34,192 nt of DNA from contig JAILAF010000009.1 in assembly GCA_024681775.1 (NCBI GenBank), forward strand, positions 1 through 34,192, read 5' to 3'. Position 1 is the first letter of the stretch, and every line of letters begins with the position of its first letter. Below the pieces are notes generated by a model, which saw only the letters and a list, made by a program, of their open reading frames with translations, did no database searches and had not been told where the DNA came from. Below are positions 1-7,928 of this stretch, one piece after another. The DNA comes from Lachnospiraceae bacterium. GTDB taxonomy: Bacteria; Bacillota; Clostridia; Lachnospirales; Lachnospiraceae. The position numbers and the translations under genes were made by a program.

Positions 1-168
1 GGGAGTGGATTCTGCTATTACGGTTATATCCATCATCTCTTCGTGTGTGATCCATTTTTTCTTCTCTACGCAGATATCTTCGATCAATGCCAGCATGGCA
101 TAGCCACCGCCAAAGGTAAACAGCCCGATTTTAAAGAACACAAGAAAGAGTGACGACAATACTTTCAC
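1..168 (-). CDS. Chromate transporter (CHR/ChrA) family protein, N-terminal part, cut by window edge
   Basis: Only the first 56 codons lie in the window; the frame is still open at base 1. The peptide has a hydrophobic start followed by FKIGLFTFGGGYAML and an EKKKWIT segment, the typical opening of CHR-family half-transporters (first helix, then the FGGG loop). Clostridia usually carry these as two adjacent short genes acting together, so a partner is expected outside the window. The start is GTG at 168-166, set by an AGGAGG ribosome site just upstream and an in-frame stop before it. Substrate is unproven: chromate is the family name, but many members have no tested role. The gene and its upstream region are much more AT-rich than the genes to the right. 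Confidence 0.8.
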   Translation of the reverse strand, partial: MKVLSSLFLVFFKIGLFTFGGGYAMLALIEDICVEKKKWITHEEMMDITVIAESTP

Positions 169-264
169 AGATCCCAGCCTCCTGCTTTATTTTCGTTATG
201 ATATCCGATATTTTCTATACTAAATACATCGCTAATCACTTCAGTGCTATACCATCCTTAATCC

Positions 265-465
265 TTAATTTATCTGATATGCCAATAATCTCGGAATATA
301 TTCCGGTGGAGTCCTTCGCCCCACTTCCCAGTCTTCCAATGTACAAACAGGGATGCCCGTATGCTCAGAAAACTCTTTGCGGGACATCCCTGTACTTTCT
401 CTCAGTTCTTTTATAGATTTTGCTATATCCATATCGCTGCCCCGATATGCTCCTTTGCGAATCAC
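265..465 (-). CDS. Small XRE-like helix-turn-helix protein
   Basis: A 66-residue protein with a helix-turn-helix of the XRE/antitoxin type: SIKELRESTGMSRKEFSEHTG, then IPVCTLEDWEVGRRTPPEYI. The LEDWE.GRR.PP pattern is common in small clostridial regulators and in antitoxins. The GTG start at 465 overlaps the rlmD stop codon (GTGA), which suggests coupling to rlmD. An ATG at 432 (55 residues, starting MDIAK) is the alternative; an AAAGGAG lies 17 bases before it, which is long. No toxin-like partner is visible beside it. It could regulate the chromate-transporter gene about 100 bases downstream, but that is only position. Base composition is AT-rich towards its 3' end. Confidence 0.65.
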   Translation of the reverse strand: MIRKGAYRGSDMDIAKSIKELRESTGMSRKEFSEHTGIPVCTLEDWEVGRRTPPEYIPRLLAYQIN

Positions 466-1868
466 AACCTTTCAAGTAAACAACAGACCTCTGTGTTGGC
501 AGTCCAGGGGAACTGGTCCACGCAGCCAATGCGCACTGCCTGATAGCCCGCCGCATGGATCATCTCCATATCCCGCACAAAACTGGTAGGCTTGCAGGAC
601 ACGTAGATAATATAGTCCACGCCGTAAGAAAGGATCTTGGGCAGCGCCTTGGGATGGATACCGTCTCTGGGAGGATCCAGGATGATGAGGTCCGGTTTGC
701 TCTCCAGGGTATCTATGACCTTCAGCACATCCCCGGCAATGAAGGTGCAGTTCTCCAGTCCGTTTTCCGCCGCATTCTTCCGGGCAGCCTCCACGGCTTC
801 TTCCACGATTTCCACACCCACTACGGCATCCGCTACGGGCGCGATGAGCTGCGCAATGGTGCCGGTACCGCTGTAGAGGTCAAATACCACGGGCTTTTTC
901 CCCGTTTTCTCCTCATACCCTTCCTGCGCTTCCTTCACATAGCTGCGGACCGTGTCATAGAGCACCTCCGCACTGTAGGAATTGGTCTGGAAGAAGGAAA
1001 AGGTGCTGATGCGGAACCGCAGTCCCAGGAGCTCTTCGTAGAACCAATCCTGCCCATAGAGCATCTCCATCCGGTCACAGAGGACGGCATCGGAGAGAGC
1101 ATCATTGACGATATGGGCGATGCCGGCGTAGCTGCCCTGCAGGGGAAGCCCCAGCAGCATGTCGCGATACTCCGCAAGGAGTGCATCCTCTCTGACGCCA
1201 CTGTCAGTCTGAGATGTGGTAACGAGGGCCACCAGAATTTCCCCGGTGCGGGATGCTTTCCGTACCAGAAGATGCCGCAGATACCCCTCGTGAGAATTCT
1301 TGTGATAGTAGGTGATCCCCCGTCCGCCGAAATAGTCCCTGGTGGCGGTGAGAATGGCGCGATAGTCCCCATCCACGATCCTGCAGTCGGATACGGTGAC
1401 CACATCATAAAAGCTGCCCCTTCTGTGCATGCCCAGCTCCAGCGGACCGTCCTTGGCGGAATCTCCGAAGGAAAACTCCATTTTGTTCCGGTATTCGTAG
1501 GCCTTCGGGCTCCCCTGGATGGGATCCACCCTGCATTCTTTCTCCTGCGCCTCCAGAACGGGCCGGATGAGCCGCTTTATCTGCTCCTCCTTCATCCGGA
1601 GCTGCTCCTCATAGGTCATGGACAGGGAGGTGCATCCGCCGCACACGCCAAAAAAGGAACACGTGGGGCCCTGCTCCCTGCATGAATCAATGACACGCAA
1701 AAGCTGGCCTTCCGCCTTCCCTTTTCTGATCTTGTTTATCCGAAATTCGATTGTATCACCGGGGAGCGCGTTTTTTACCACCACGTCGCCCTCCGGCGTC
1801 TGTACGATGCCCTTGTTGGGAAAGTCCATACGAAGGACCTTTCCCTGGGCGATCATTCCTTTTTTCAT
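462..1868 (-). CDS. rlmD: 23S rRNA (uracil-C5)-methyltransferase, RlmD/RumA type
   Basis: A 468-residue class I SAM-dependent enzyme of the TrmA/RumA family that makes 5-methyluridine in 23S rRNA. An N-terminal TRAM-like beta barrel (about 1-60) is followed by the iron-sulfur ligands C70, C76, C79 (CSFFGVCGGC) and C162. The SAM-binding motif is DLYSGTGT, the LDPPRDG motif follows, and the nucleophile is C425 in YVSCKP. Length is normal. The start has GAGG-type spacing and lies 8 bases after the stop of the small membrane protein upstream, so the two are probably cotranscribed. Clostridia often encode several TrmA-family paralogues with different target uridines (U747/U1939), so the exact site is inferred. 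Confidence 0.88.
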   Translation of the reverse strand: MKKGMIAQGKVLRMDFPNKGIVQTPEGDVVVKNALPGDTIEFRINKIRKGKAEGQLLRVIDSCREQGPTCSFFGVCGGCTSLSMTYEEQLRMKEEQIKRLIRPVLEAQEKECRVDPIQGSPKAYEYRNKMEFSFGDSAKDGPLELGMHRRGSFYDVVTVSDCRIVDGDYRAILTATRDYFGGRGITYYHKNSHEGYLRHLLVRKASRTGEILVALVTTSQTDSGVREDALLAEYRDMLLGLPLQGSYAGIAHIVNDALSDAVLCDRMEMLYGQDWFYEELLGLRFRISTFSFFQTNSYSAEVLYDTVRSYVKEAQEGYEEKTGKKPVVFDLYSGTGTIAQLIAPVADAVVGVEIVEEAVEAARKNAAENGLENCTFIAGDVLKVIDTLESKPDLIILDPPRDGIHPKALPKILSYGVDYIIYVSCKPTSFVRDMEMIHAAGYQAVRIGCVDQFPWTANTEVCCLLERL

Positions 1869-1876
1869 GAAAATGC

Positions 1877-2221
1877 TTAATTCTCGTCCGAGTCTACAAA
1901 AAAGTCGTCATCATCCTCAAAGGGATCATCATCCTCGAACTCGTCCTCAAAATCCTCCAGATAGTCGGGCTTGAAGTGGCGATATACCAGATAGCCAACC
2001 ACCAGGCCGATGACAATGATGCCCAGGATTGCAAGGATCACAAGCCATACCCTGGTCTTCTTCTCCTCGACGATCTCTTCCTCTTCCTCTTTCTTCAGGA
2101 AGCCCGCCAGCTTGGAAATATTCATGTTCTTCGCTGCGTCTGCAAGTCTGGACATGTCTACCATGTCGGAAAGCGCCTCAAGACTGATGCCATCCAGATT
2201 GATCTTTCCCAATTTACTCAT
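1877..2221 (-). CDS. Small single-pass membrane protein with very acidic tail, unknown function
   Basis: A 114-residue protein I do not recognise. Residues 1-45 are amphipathic (SKLGKINLDG start), followed by a short Glu run and Lys-Lys, then one transmembrane helix (WLVILAILGIIVIGLVVGYL), then a tail made almost only of Asp, Glu, Phe and Pro. The ATG at 2221 is preferred because AAAGGCGG sits just before it; the in-frame ATG at 2257 has no ribosome site. It lies between pcrA and rlmD on the same strand. The layout (folded cytosolic part, helix, acidic tail) resembles small anchor or adaptor proteins, but no function can be claimed. Confidence 0.7.
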   Translation of the reverse strand: MSKLGKINLDGISLEALSDMVDMSRLADAAKNMNISKLAGFLKKEEEEEIVEEKKTRVWLVILAILGIIVIGLVVGYLVYRHFKPDYLEDFEDEFEDDDPFEDDDDFFVDSDEN

Positions 2222-2277
2222 TGCGTCCGCCTTTCCGGGAACCCCCGTAAAATCCATATAAATACAGAATTATTTTA

Positions 2278-4563
2278 TCATATCTTCTCCAGTTTTGCAA
2301 AGGAGGCATACATAACTTTCGTGCCGAAGGCATCAAAGTCCACAGTGACTTTGTAATCTCTCGGTTCGGAAACCAGGGCTGTAACGGTGCCTGCCCCGAA
2401 TTTCTTGTGGCGCACCCGGTCTCCCACGACGTAGTCGGGAACCGTGCTTCCCGCCTGTGCTCCCGTCCCGATGCCGCTCTGCTTTAAGAGATCCAGTCCG
2501 CCCGAGAGGGCAAAGGGCTTCGCGCGCTGCGGTGTCTCCCGCTTCACGGCACGGAATCTGCCGTCACTGTCATCTCCGCCGATGCGGTCTTCCGGACCGT
2601 CGCCGTAAAGCTCCGGACGGCGTTTTTCCCTGGGCAGGTTTCCGCTCATCAACTCACGGGGGATCTCCCGGACGAAACGGCTCACGGGATTGAACTGGGT
2701 CTCTCCCCGGATCATCCGCATTTTGGCGCAGGTGATGATCAGCTCCTCCTGCGCCCTGGTGATACCCACATAAGCAAGGCGCCGCTCTTCCTCCAGTTCC
2801 CCGGGATCGTCGGAATTGATGCTCATATAGCCCGGGAACAGCCCGTCCTCCAGACCCGCCAGATATACCACGGGAAACTCCAGGCCCTTGGCGGAATGGA
2901 GGGTCATGAGCAGGACTCTCTCGTCCCCCTCACCAACACTGTCCAGATCGCTGACCAGCGCCACTTCCTCCAGGAAGTCCGTCAGGGACGCTCCTTCATG
3001 GGTTTCCTCAAAGGCCACGGCCTTGGTGATGAGCTCGTCCACGTTCTCCACCCGGTCCTCCCCGGTCTCATCGTCGGTCTGGAGCAGGTAGTTCTCATAA
3101 TCGATGGTATCGATAATGGTGCGCAGGGTCTCCGCCACCCCACGGATCTGCAGACCGGCCCGCAGAGAGAGGATCATATCCGTAAAGCTTTTCAGCTTCG
3201 CAGCGCTCTTCCCCATGCCTGCCACGTCCTCCGCCCGGGTCATGGCCTCAAAAAGGGAGATGTCCCGAACTTCCGCATACTCCGCCAGCTTGGAGATGGT
3301 GGCGGCGCCGATCCCACGCTTGGGCACGTTGATGATCCTGCGGAGCGCCACTTCATCCGTTGCGTTCTCGATGGTCTTCAGGTAGGCGATCATATCCTTG
3401 ATCTCGGCCCTGGAGTAGAAGTTGGTGCCCCCCACCACGTTGTAGGGGATCCCCTTCATCACCAGGCGTTCCTCGATGAGGCGGGCCTGGGCATTGGTGC
3501 GATAGAGCACGGCAAAATCCGAATAGGATCTGCCCTCCCGCACCTTCCGTCGCAGGTCCATCACAATGGTCTCCGCCTCCTCATAAGCGGAATCACATTG
3601 CTCGAACAAAATGGGCATGCCGCCTTCCTTGCTGGTCCAGAGGGACTTGCTCTTCCGCCCGCGGTTGTTGGCGATCACCGCGTTGGCCGCATCCAGAATG
3701 CACTGGGTGGAACGGTAATTCTGTTCCAGCTTGATCACGGTCGCATCGGGATAGTGCTGTTCAAAATCCAGGATATTGCGGATATCCGCTCCCCGGAACT
3801 TATAGATAGACTGGTCATCGTCTCCCACAACGCATAGATTCCGGTATTTCTCCGCCAGCAGCGAGATCAGACGGAACTGGGCATAGTTGGTATCCTGGTA
3901 CTCGTCCACCAGGATATAGCGGAACTTCTCCCGGTATTCCTCCACCACCTCGGGACACTCCGTAAAGAGGCGCACGGTGAGCATGATGATATCGTCAAAA
4001 TCCAGGGCATTGCTCCTGTGCAGGGTCTCCTGATACTCTCTGTAGGCTCTGGCGATCACCACCTTCGTAAAGTCACCGAAGGTCTCCCGCTCCACATCCT
4101 GCACCGTCATCAGCTGATCCTTGGCAGCGGATATCGCCCCCAGGATGGTCCGCTCCTTGGTCCGTTTGGTGTCGATCCCCAACTTCTTGCAGACATTCTT
4201 CATCACCGTTTTCTGGTCATCCGTGTCATAAACGGTGAACTTCAGATCATAACCGATCCTGTCAATATGTCTGCGGAGGATCCGCATGCAGCAGGAATGA
4301 AAAGTGGAGATCCACATCCGCTCCCCGTCGGGACCGATCATGTTGATGACACGCTCCTTCATCTCTCCCGCCGCCTTGTTGGTAAAGGTGATGGCCAGGA
4401 TGTTCCAGGGGCTGACGCCGCACTCCTCCATAAGGTATGCGATCCTGCAGGTCAGGGTCCTGGTCTTGCCGGATCCGGCGCCTGCCAGGATCAGGAGGGG
4501 CCCCTCCGTGTGCATCACGGCTCTTCTTTGTTCGTCGTTCAATCGATTCAAATACTCAGGCAT
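2278..4563 (-). CDS. pcrA: ATP-dependent DNA helicase PcrA (UvrD/Rep superfamily 1A)
   Basis: A 761-residue 3'-5' DNA helicase used in repair, plasmid replication and removal of RNA polymerase or RecA from DNA. Visible motifs in order: Walker A AGAGSGKT (27-34), Walker B ILVDEYQDTN, motif III GDDDQSIYKFRGAD, motif IV QNYRST, motif V TLHSAKGLEF, motif VI YVGITRAQ. The C-terminal stretch VGDRVRHKKFGAGTV is the Tudor-like RNA-polymerase-binding domain typical of PcrA. The start is the ATG at 4563 with GGAG five bases before it. Upstream in-frame codons would run through the stem of the preceding terminator (4585-4609), so the longer 780-residue reading is rejected. Confidence 0.95.
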   Translation of the reverse strand: MPEYLNRLNDEQRRAVMHTEGPLLILAGAGSGKTRTLTCRIAYLMEECGVSPWNILAITFTNKAAGEMKERVINMIGPDGERMWISTFHSCCMRILRRHIDRIGYDLKFTVYDTDDQKTVMKNVCKKLGIDTKRTKERTILGAISAAKDQLMTVQDVERETFGDFTKVVIARAYREYQETLHRSNALDFDDIIMLTVRLFTECPEVVEEYREKFRYILVDEYQDTNYAQFRLISLLAEKYRNLCVVGDDDQSIYKFRGADIRNILDFEQHYPDATVIKLEQNYRSTQCILDAANAVIANNRGRKSKSLWTSKEGGMPILFEQCDSAYEEAETIVMDLRRKVREGRSYSDFAVLYRTNAQARLIEERLVMKGIPYNVVGGTNFYSRAEIKDMIAYLKTIENATDEVALRRIINVPKRGIGAATISKLAEYAEVRDISLFEAMTRAEDVAGMGKSAAKLKSFTDMILSLRAGLQIRGVAETLRTIIDTIDYENYLLQTDDETGEDRVENVDELITKAVAFEETHEGASLTDFLEEVALVSDLDSVGEGDERVLLMTLHSAKGLEFPVVYLAGLEDGLFPGYMSINSDDPGELEEERRLAYVGITRAQEELIITCAKMRMIRGETQFNPVSRFVREIPRELMSGNLPREKRRPELYGDGPEDRIGGDDSDGRFRAVKRETPQRAKPFALSGGLDLLKQSGIGTGAQAGSTVPDYVVGDRVRHKKFGAGTVTALVSEPRDYKVTVDFDAFGTKVMYASFAKLEKI

Positions 4564-4584
4564 ATGTACTCCATACATAAGAAT

Positions 4585-4609
4585 GCGCCCGTCCAAACCG
4601 GACGGGCGC
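4585..4609 (-). terminator. Stem-loop terminator downstream of the SPFH gene
   Basis: A perfect 10-bp stem (GCGCCCGTCC / GGACGGGCGC) with a 5-base loop lies 25 bases after the SPFH stop codon and 21 bases before the pcrA start. The T-run on the minus strand is weak (ATTCTTAT), so some read-through into pcrA is likely. Confidence 0.65.
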
Positions 4610-4634
4610 ACAAACGTCATCTCAAATCCGAAAC

Positions 4635-5966
4635 TCAGATCTTGTCATTGTCATCAAAAGGATCACCGCACTGAGGGCAGAACTTCGGAGGATTTGCAGG
4701 ATCCTCTGGCTCAAATCCGCACTTGTCGCACTTATAAAGAGGTGCGCCTGCGGGCCTGGGAGATCCACAGTTCTGACAGAACTTGCCCTGGTTTACGGTA
4801 CCGCAGCTGCAGGTCCAGCCTGCATCCGACGGCTTCGGCTTGCCGCAGTTCGTGCAGAACTTACCGGTGTTGTTATCGGTGCCGCACTCGCACTTCCAGC
4901 CGATCTTGGCACCTGCTGCGGGAGCTGCTGCTGCAGCGGCTGCCTTTGCTGCCTGCTGCTGTGCTGCCACACCGTAGAGATCGCCTGCGTTCATGCCGCC
5001 TGCCATCTGTGCCATGTTCATGCCTGCAAAGGCCATCATCGGGCCTGTGGAGGTATTGGCTGCTGCTGCCTTCATAGCCTCTGCCTGCGCGTCGTTCAGG
5101 TTTGCGGCGCCCATGCCGGGATCGCGGTACACTGCCTTCTTCTGCAGCTCCTTGATCATGGCCTCGTCTTCCTCGGAAGCCTTGACGGAATTGAATGCGA
5201 TGCTCTCGAGGGTGATACCTCTCTTGTTCGCCCAATCCTCAGCCAGCTCTGCGTTCAGAGCAGCCTTCATCTCCTTGGTGTGGCCGGGGATCGCACTGTA
5301 GCGGACACCCTGCTCGGAAATGGTGGCAAATGCGGGCTGAAGCGCATCGATGAGCTCGGACTTCATCATGGAAGTGATCTGCTCGGTCTTGTAGGAATCG
5401 CTGACATTGGCTGCCACGTTCTTGTAGAACAGCAGCGGATCGGTGAGGCGGAAGGAATACTTACCGTTGCACTTGATGGAAATATCCACATCCAGGCCGA
5501 TATTATTGTCTACCACGCGGAAAGGAACCGGGTTGGGCGTGCCGAAGAGATTATTGGGAATCTCCTTGGTATTGAAGAAATACACTCTCTGGTCCTTGCC
5601 GGTGCTGCCGCCCATGGTAAATCTGCGGCCCAGCTGTGAGAAGGTTGCCTTCAGGTTGTCACCCAGGTTGCCATAGAGCAGGGAAGGCTCGGAGGAGGTA
5701 TCGTATACGAACTCACCGGGCTCCGCACAGAAGTCCACGATGGCGCCCTGATCCACGATGATCATACACTGGCCTTCATTGACGGCAACAATGGAACCGT
5801 TGGAAATGATGTTATCCGTTCCTTTATTGTTCTTGGATCCGTCCTGGCGGGTCTTGCCCTTGACCATCAGCACGGTCTCGGGAAGAGACTCACAATAGAA
5901 GTACTCTCTCCACTGATCCTTGAGCAGTGATGAAATCGAATCCTTTGCAGCTGCTATTAATCCCAT
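4635..5966 (-). CDS. SPFH-domain protein with C-terminal zinc ribbons (YdjI-like)
   Basis: A 443-residue protein. Residues 1 to about 290 form an SPFH/band-7-like domain of the group annotated 'virion core protein' or YdjI (start GLIAAAKDSISSLLKDQW...EYF; FNTKEIPNNLFGTP). An Ala/Met-rich linker follows (about 290-345), then three CxC/CxxC...CxxC zinc ribbons: WKCECGTDN..FCTNCG, WTCSCGTVN..FCQNCG and YKCDKCGF..FCPQCG. Bacillus YdjI belongs to a membrane-stress operon and SPFH proteins form membrane-associated oligomers. No transmembrane helix is seen, so attachment would be peripheral. It is transcribed alone: a GGGAGAAG ribosome site precedes it and the hairpin at 4585-4609 follows. The usual TPM-domain and phage-shock partners are not beside it. 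Confidence 0.85.
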   Translation of the reverse strand: MGLIAAAKDSISSLLKDQWREYFYCESLPETVLMVKGKTRQDGSKNNKGTDNIISNGSIVAVNEGQCMIIVDQGAIVDFCAEPGEFVYDTSSEPSLLYGNLGDNLKATFSQLGRRFTMGGSTGKDQRVYFFNTKEIPNNLFGTPNPVPFRVVDNNIGLDVDISIKCNGKYSFRLTDPLLFYKNVAANVSDSYKTEQITSMMKSELIDALQPAFATISEQGVRYSAIPGHTKEMKAALNAELAEDWANKRGITLESIAFNSVKASEEDEAMIKELQKKAVYRDPGMGAANLNDAQAEAMKAAAANTSTGPMMAFAGMNMAQMAGGMNAGDLYGVAAQQQAAKAAAAAAAPAAGAKIGWKCECGTDNNTGKFCTNCGKPKPSDAGWTCSCGTVNQGKFCQNCGSPRPAGAPLYKCDKCGFEPEDPANPPKFCPQCGDPFDDNDKI

Positions 5967-6046
5967 AATTCATCTTCTCCCTTCGATGTCAGGTCCCGAA
6001 ATCACTATATCCGGGTACCCTTTTCTTTTGATGCCCCAACGAGATT

Positions 6047-6061
6047 ATTTTAATTTAAAAT
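6047..6061. promoter_or_regulatory. AT palindrome upstream of the SPFH gene
   Basis: The 15-mer ATTTTAATTTAAAAT is symmetric (7-base arms) and lies about 85 bases before the SPFH start and just after the DUF1836 stop. A TATAGT-like -10 lies nearer the gene but without a clear -35. It could be an operator; it could also be chance in an AT-rich gap. Confidence 0.3.
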
Positions 6062-6080
6062 GCATTTGCTGACAAGTTTT

Positions 6081-6698
6081 TTAGTCACTTTCCCGGAAAC
6101 TTTCCATATCCATTTCGTCGATCATCTGCTCGATAATGCTTTTCTTCAGAAAGATGTCATACCCCATCTCGCAGATGTAGGCAAACTTCCGCAGATAGTC
6201 CCGCTGGTCTTCCGGCAGATCCTTAAAGGCATCGTCCGCCCTGCTGAACTTTTCCGTCATATCGCGGCGCACCGCCTCCCTGGAGCCCCGGCCCATCTTC
6301 AGGATCTCCGCGTAGATCTCCTGAATGCCGAAGTCCCCTTCCTTCCCGAAAAACTCATCGTTCAACGGCGTCAGAAGGGTCTGGATATCCCCAATGGAAA
6401 GGAAACTCTTAAAGTAAAAGATAAAGAGGAGCTCAAAGAGATGCTCCTTGTTGTATTTTTTCTTGTTCGGCGGGGGGATCAGGTCGTTTTTCGCATAATT
6501 GTTGATCATGGTCTTGGTCAGAACCTTGTCCCCGGGATTCCGGAGGGTTGCCCGCAGCTTGCGATCCATAAAGGTTGTCACCTGATCCATGTAAAGTTCG
6601 ATGTTCGGGAACTCATCCGGTGCGATGGTCTCCATAAAGTCAAGGGATCTCGCCGCCTTTTTCAGGGCCCGCTCCAGATCGTTGTTCTGATTTTCCAT
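6081..6698 (-). CDS. DUF1836 family protein (MerR-like helix-turn-helix)
   Basis: A 205-residue protein matching the DUF1836 family of Firmicutes. The hallmark segment is LTKTMINNYAKNDLIPPPNK followed by KYNKEHLFELLFIFYFK and FLSIGDIQTLL, a winged-helix arrangement resembling MerR DNA-binding domains. The C-terminal half is helical and charged and has no recognised ligand site. Family members are presumed transcription regulators; no target is known to me. It is divergent from the TrpR-like gene at 6976, with promoters for both in the 277-base gap, and its own -35 region carries a palindrome, so autoregulation is plausible. Confidence 0.82.
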   Translation of the reverse strand: MENQNNDLERALKKAARSLDFMETIAPDEFPNIELYMDQVTTFMDRKLRATLRNPGDKVLTKTMINNYAKNDLIPPPNKKKYNKEHLFELLFIFYFKSFLSIGDIQTLLTPLNDEFFGKEGDFGIQEIYAEILKMGRGSREAVRRDMTEKFSRADDAFKDLPEDQRDYLRKFAYICEMGYDIFLKKSIIEQMIDEMDMESFRESD

Positions 6699-6779
6699 TT
6701 CATCCCCCTAAATCTGTGATACGCACGGATTGCTCCGCCGCTGCGCAGCTCCCATCGGTAAAGGTGCCGCACCTCTTGT

Positions 6780-6808
6780 ATCATATCACAATATAGTTTT
6801 CAAAACTA
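6780..6808 (-). promoter_or_regulatory. DUF1836 promoter with overlapping palindrome
   Basis: On the minus strand an extended -10, TGATATGAT, occupies 6788-6780. Upstream, the perfect palindrome TAGTTTT-C-AAAACTA (6794-6808 as read on plus) covers the -35 region. This geometry suits a repressor site. A related GTTTTGAAAAC palindrome lies upstream of the LytM gene at 8810-8822. Confidence 0.5.
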
Positions 6809-6850
6809 CATCCCATTATGCGCCGCTCTTATTCTGTGCGAGCCGCCCTG

Positions 6851-6886
6851 CCCGGAGGCGGAATCCGTATCTTTTCCGCCCGGGAT
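6851..6886. other. Imperfect GC-rich inverted repeat between the divergent genes
   Basis: CCCGGAGGCGGAA and TTCCGCCCGGG can form an 11-bp stem with a 2-base bulge. It lies upstream of the promoter at 6899 and has no T-run. Purpose unknown; the rest of 6699-6898 shows nothing else I can support. Confidence 0.3.
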
Positions 6887-6898
6887 GAAAAATCCGTG

Positions 6899-6927
6899 TT
6901 TACTTTCACATGCTAAAGTGTTACTAT
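6899..6927 (+). promoter_or_regulatory. SigmaA promoter for the TrpR-like gene
   Basis: TTTACT (6899-6904), 17-base spacer, TACTAT (6922-6927). The spacer carries small inverted repeats (ACTTT...AAAGT and CACAT...ATGTG) that could be an operator. The start codon is about 50 bases downstream. Confidence 0.55.
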
Positions 6928-6975
6928 GTGACTATCGAAAACTTTTTTGGCCGAAAAGGTCATCAGGGGGCTATC

Positions 6976-7269
6976 ATGAACGACAAGTTACAAAACGATT
7001 CCGTCGATTTTCTCTTTGATGCGATCCTGCAACTGCGGACACGGGAAGAATGCTATTCCTTCTTTGAGGATCTGTGTACGGTAAAGGAACTGCAGAGCAT
7101 GTCACAGCGCATGGAAGTGGCTGCAATGCTCACTGGAAACGAGACCTACCTGACCATTGCCTCCAAGACGGGAGCATCCACCGCCACCATCAGCAGAGTA
7201 AACCGTTCCCTCGCTTACGGTAAGGACGGATACAAGCTCGTGCTGGACCGGATGAATGAGCTCGAATAA
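6976..7269 (+). CDS. TrpR-like DNA-binding protein of the YerC/YecD family
   Basis: A 97-residue all-helical protein with the TrpR/YerC fold: LCTVKELQSMSQRMEVAAML, then a helix-turn-helix (TYLTIASKTGASTATISRVN) and SLAYGKDGYKLVL. Length matches the family. The ATG at 6976 is chosen because AGGGGG lies six bases upstream; in-frame codons back to 6910 overlap the promoter. In Bacillus, yerC sits near pcrA, and here pcrA is 2.4 kb away, a loose echo of that order. Ligand and targets are unknown; tryptophan sensing should not be assumed. A hairpin overlapping its stop codon ends the transcript. Confidence 0.85.
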   Translation: MNDKLQNDSVDFLFDAILQLRTREECYSFFEDLCTVKELQSMSQRMEVAAMLTGNETYLTIASKTGASTATISRVNRSLAYGKDGYKLVLDRMNELE

Positions 7270-7286
7270 GCCCAAAGGGCTTATTC
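7264..7286 (+). terminator. Terminator overlapping the YerC-like stop codon
   Basis: GAATAAGCCC-AAA-GGGCTTATTC is a perfect 10-bp stem containing the TAA stop codon (7267-7269). The following tract is CTTTC rather than a long T-run, so termination may be partial; a second terminator follows at 7350. Confidence 0.6.
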
Positions 7287-7299
7287 CTTTCAAATGCTG

Positions 7300-7326
7300 A
7301 CAATAGAGCGCACAGCGGTCTATTGT
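7300..7326. repeat. Stem-loop of the conserved-loop family (member C)
   Basis: ACAATAGA / TCTATTGT forms a perfect 8-bp stem around an 11-base loop, GCGCACAGCGG. The loop has the same length and start as those at 7942-7952 (GCGCACAAACG) and 13433-13443 (GCGCATCAACG), although the stem sequence is unrelated. It lies between two convergent genes and has no T-run. Confidence 0.5.
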
Positions 7327-7349
7327 AGAGGAAAAATAAGGAGCACAGG

Positions 7350-7386
7350 AAAAGAGCTGCCCACACCCGTGGACAGCTCTTTTTTG
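7350..7386. terminator. Bidirectional terminator between the YerC-like gene and the bactofilin gene
   Basis: AAAGAGCTG-C-CCAC / GTGG-A-CAGCTCTTT is a 13-bp stem with one mismatch and a 4-base loop, flanked by A and T runs so it can act on both strands. It lies 10 bases after the bactofilin stop. Confidence 0.8.
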
Positions 7387-7395
7387 CGTTCTGTT

Positions 7396-7911
7396 TTATT
7401 CTTCGGAAGAGAGGCTCTCTGCCGAAACCGCATCGACCGTCTCGGTGCCCATGCCTTCCTTCTCTTCCTCATCCCGGACCTCCTGCAGAGCGGCTGCCAC
7501 CGCTGCGGCTGCGGAGCGCTTCCCGTTCCTGGCTGCCTTGCGGTATACGGCCTTGCGGCGGTTCTGATGGTCGGGAACCTCCTGGTTCATATTGCAGCTT
7601 CCCTGGAAGATGGCATGTTCATCGATAACAATGGACTCGGTGTTCACATCTCCGATGACTCTGGCGGTAGCGGTGATCTCCACCTTGCGCTGAGCTGTCA
7701 CATTTCCGTTGACCTCGCCGCCGATGATGGCGGCTTCCGCCTGAATATTACCGCTGATGACGGCTGCGGTGCCCAGGACCAGAGTCCCCTCCACCGTCAC
7801 ATCCCCATTGACACATCCGTCGATCCGCGCGGAATCCGGTGCAGAAAAATCGCCGTCCAGTACGGCACCCTTGCCGATCAGCGTCGTGATCCTAATCTCC
7901 TGTTTCTTCAT
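7396..7911 (-). CDS. Bactofilin (polymer-forming cytoskeletal protein)
   Basis: A 171-residue bactofilin. The core (about 10-108) is a right-handed beta-helix with the repeating pattern ISGNIQAEAAIIGGEVNGNV and GDVNTESIVIDEHAIFQGS; bactofilins assemble into nucleotide-free filaments that position cell-wall enzymes. The 60-residue C-terminal tail is charged and low complexity (NRRKAVYRKAARNGKRSAAAA, then acidic). The start is the ATG at 7911, seven bases after GAGGAG; an ATG two codons earlier is too close. It follows the LytM-domain gene by 65 bases with a hairpin between (7929-7965). Bactofilin beside an M23/LytM gene is a known pairing in cell-shape systems, for example Helicobacter ccmA with csd1. 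Confidence 0.9.
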   Translation of the reverse strand: MKKQEIRITTLIGKGAVLDGDFSAPDSARIDGCVNGDVTVEGTLVLGTAAVISGNIQAEAAIIGGEVNGNVTAQRKVEITATARVIGDVNTESIVIDEHAIFQGSCNMNQEVPDHQNRRKAVYRKAARNGKRSAAAAVAAALQEVRDEEEKEGMGTETVDAVSAESLSSEE

Positions 7912-7928
7912 TGACATTCTCCTCTTTT

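Noticed and set aside
265-465. Antitoxin of a toxin-antitoxin pair
   Set aside because: The HTH type fits, but no small toxin-like gene is adjacent; neighbours are rlmD and a transporter.
4564-4620. N-terminal extension of PcrA to an upstream ATG
   Set aside because: The extension would translate the 4585-4609 terminator stem; the ATG at 4563 has GGAG at proper spacing and matches family starts.
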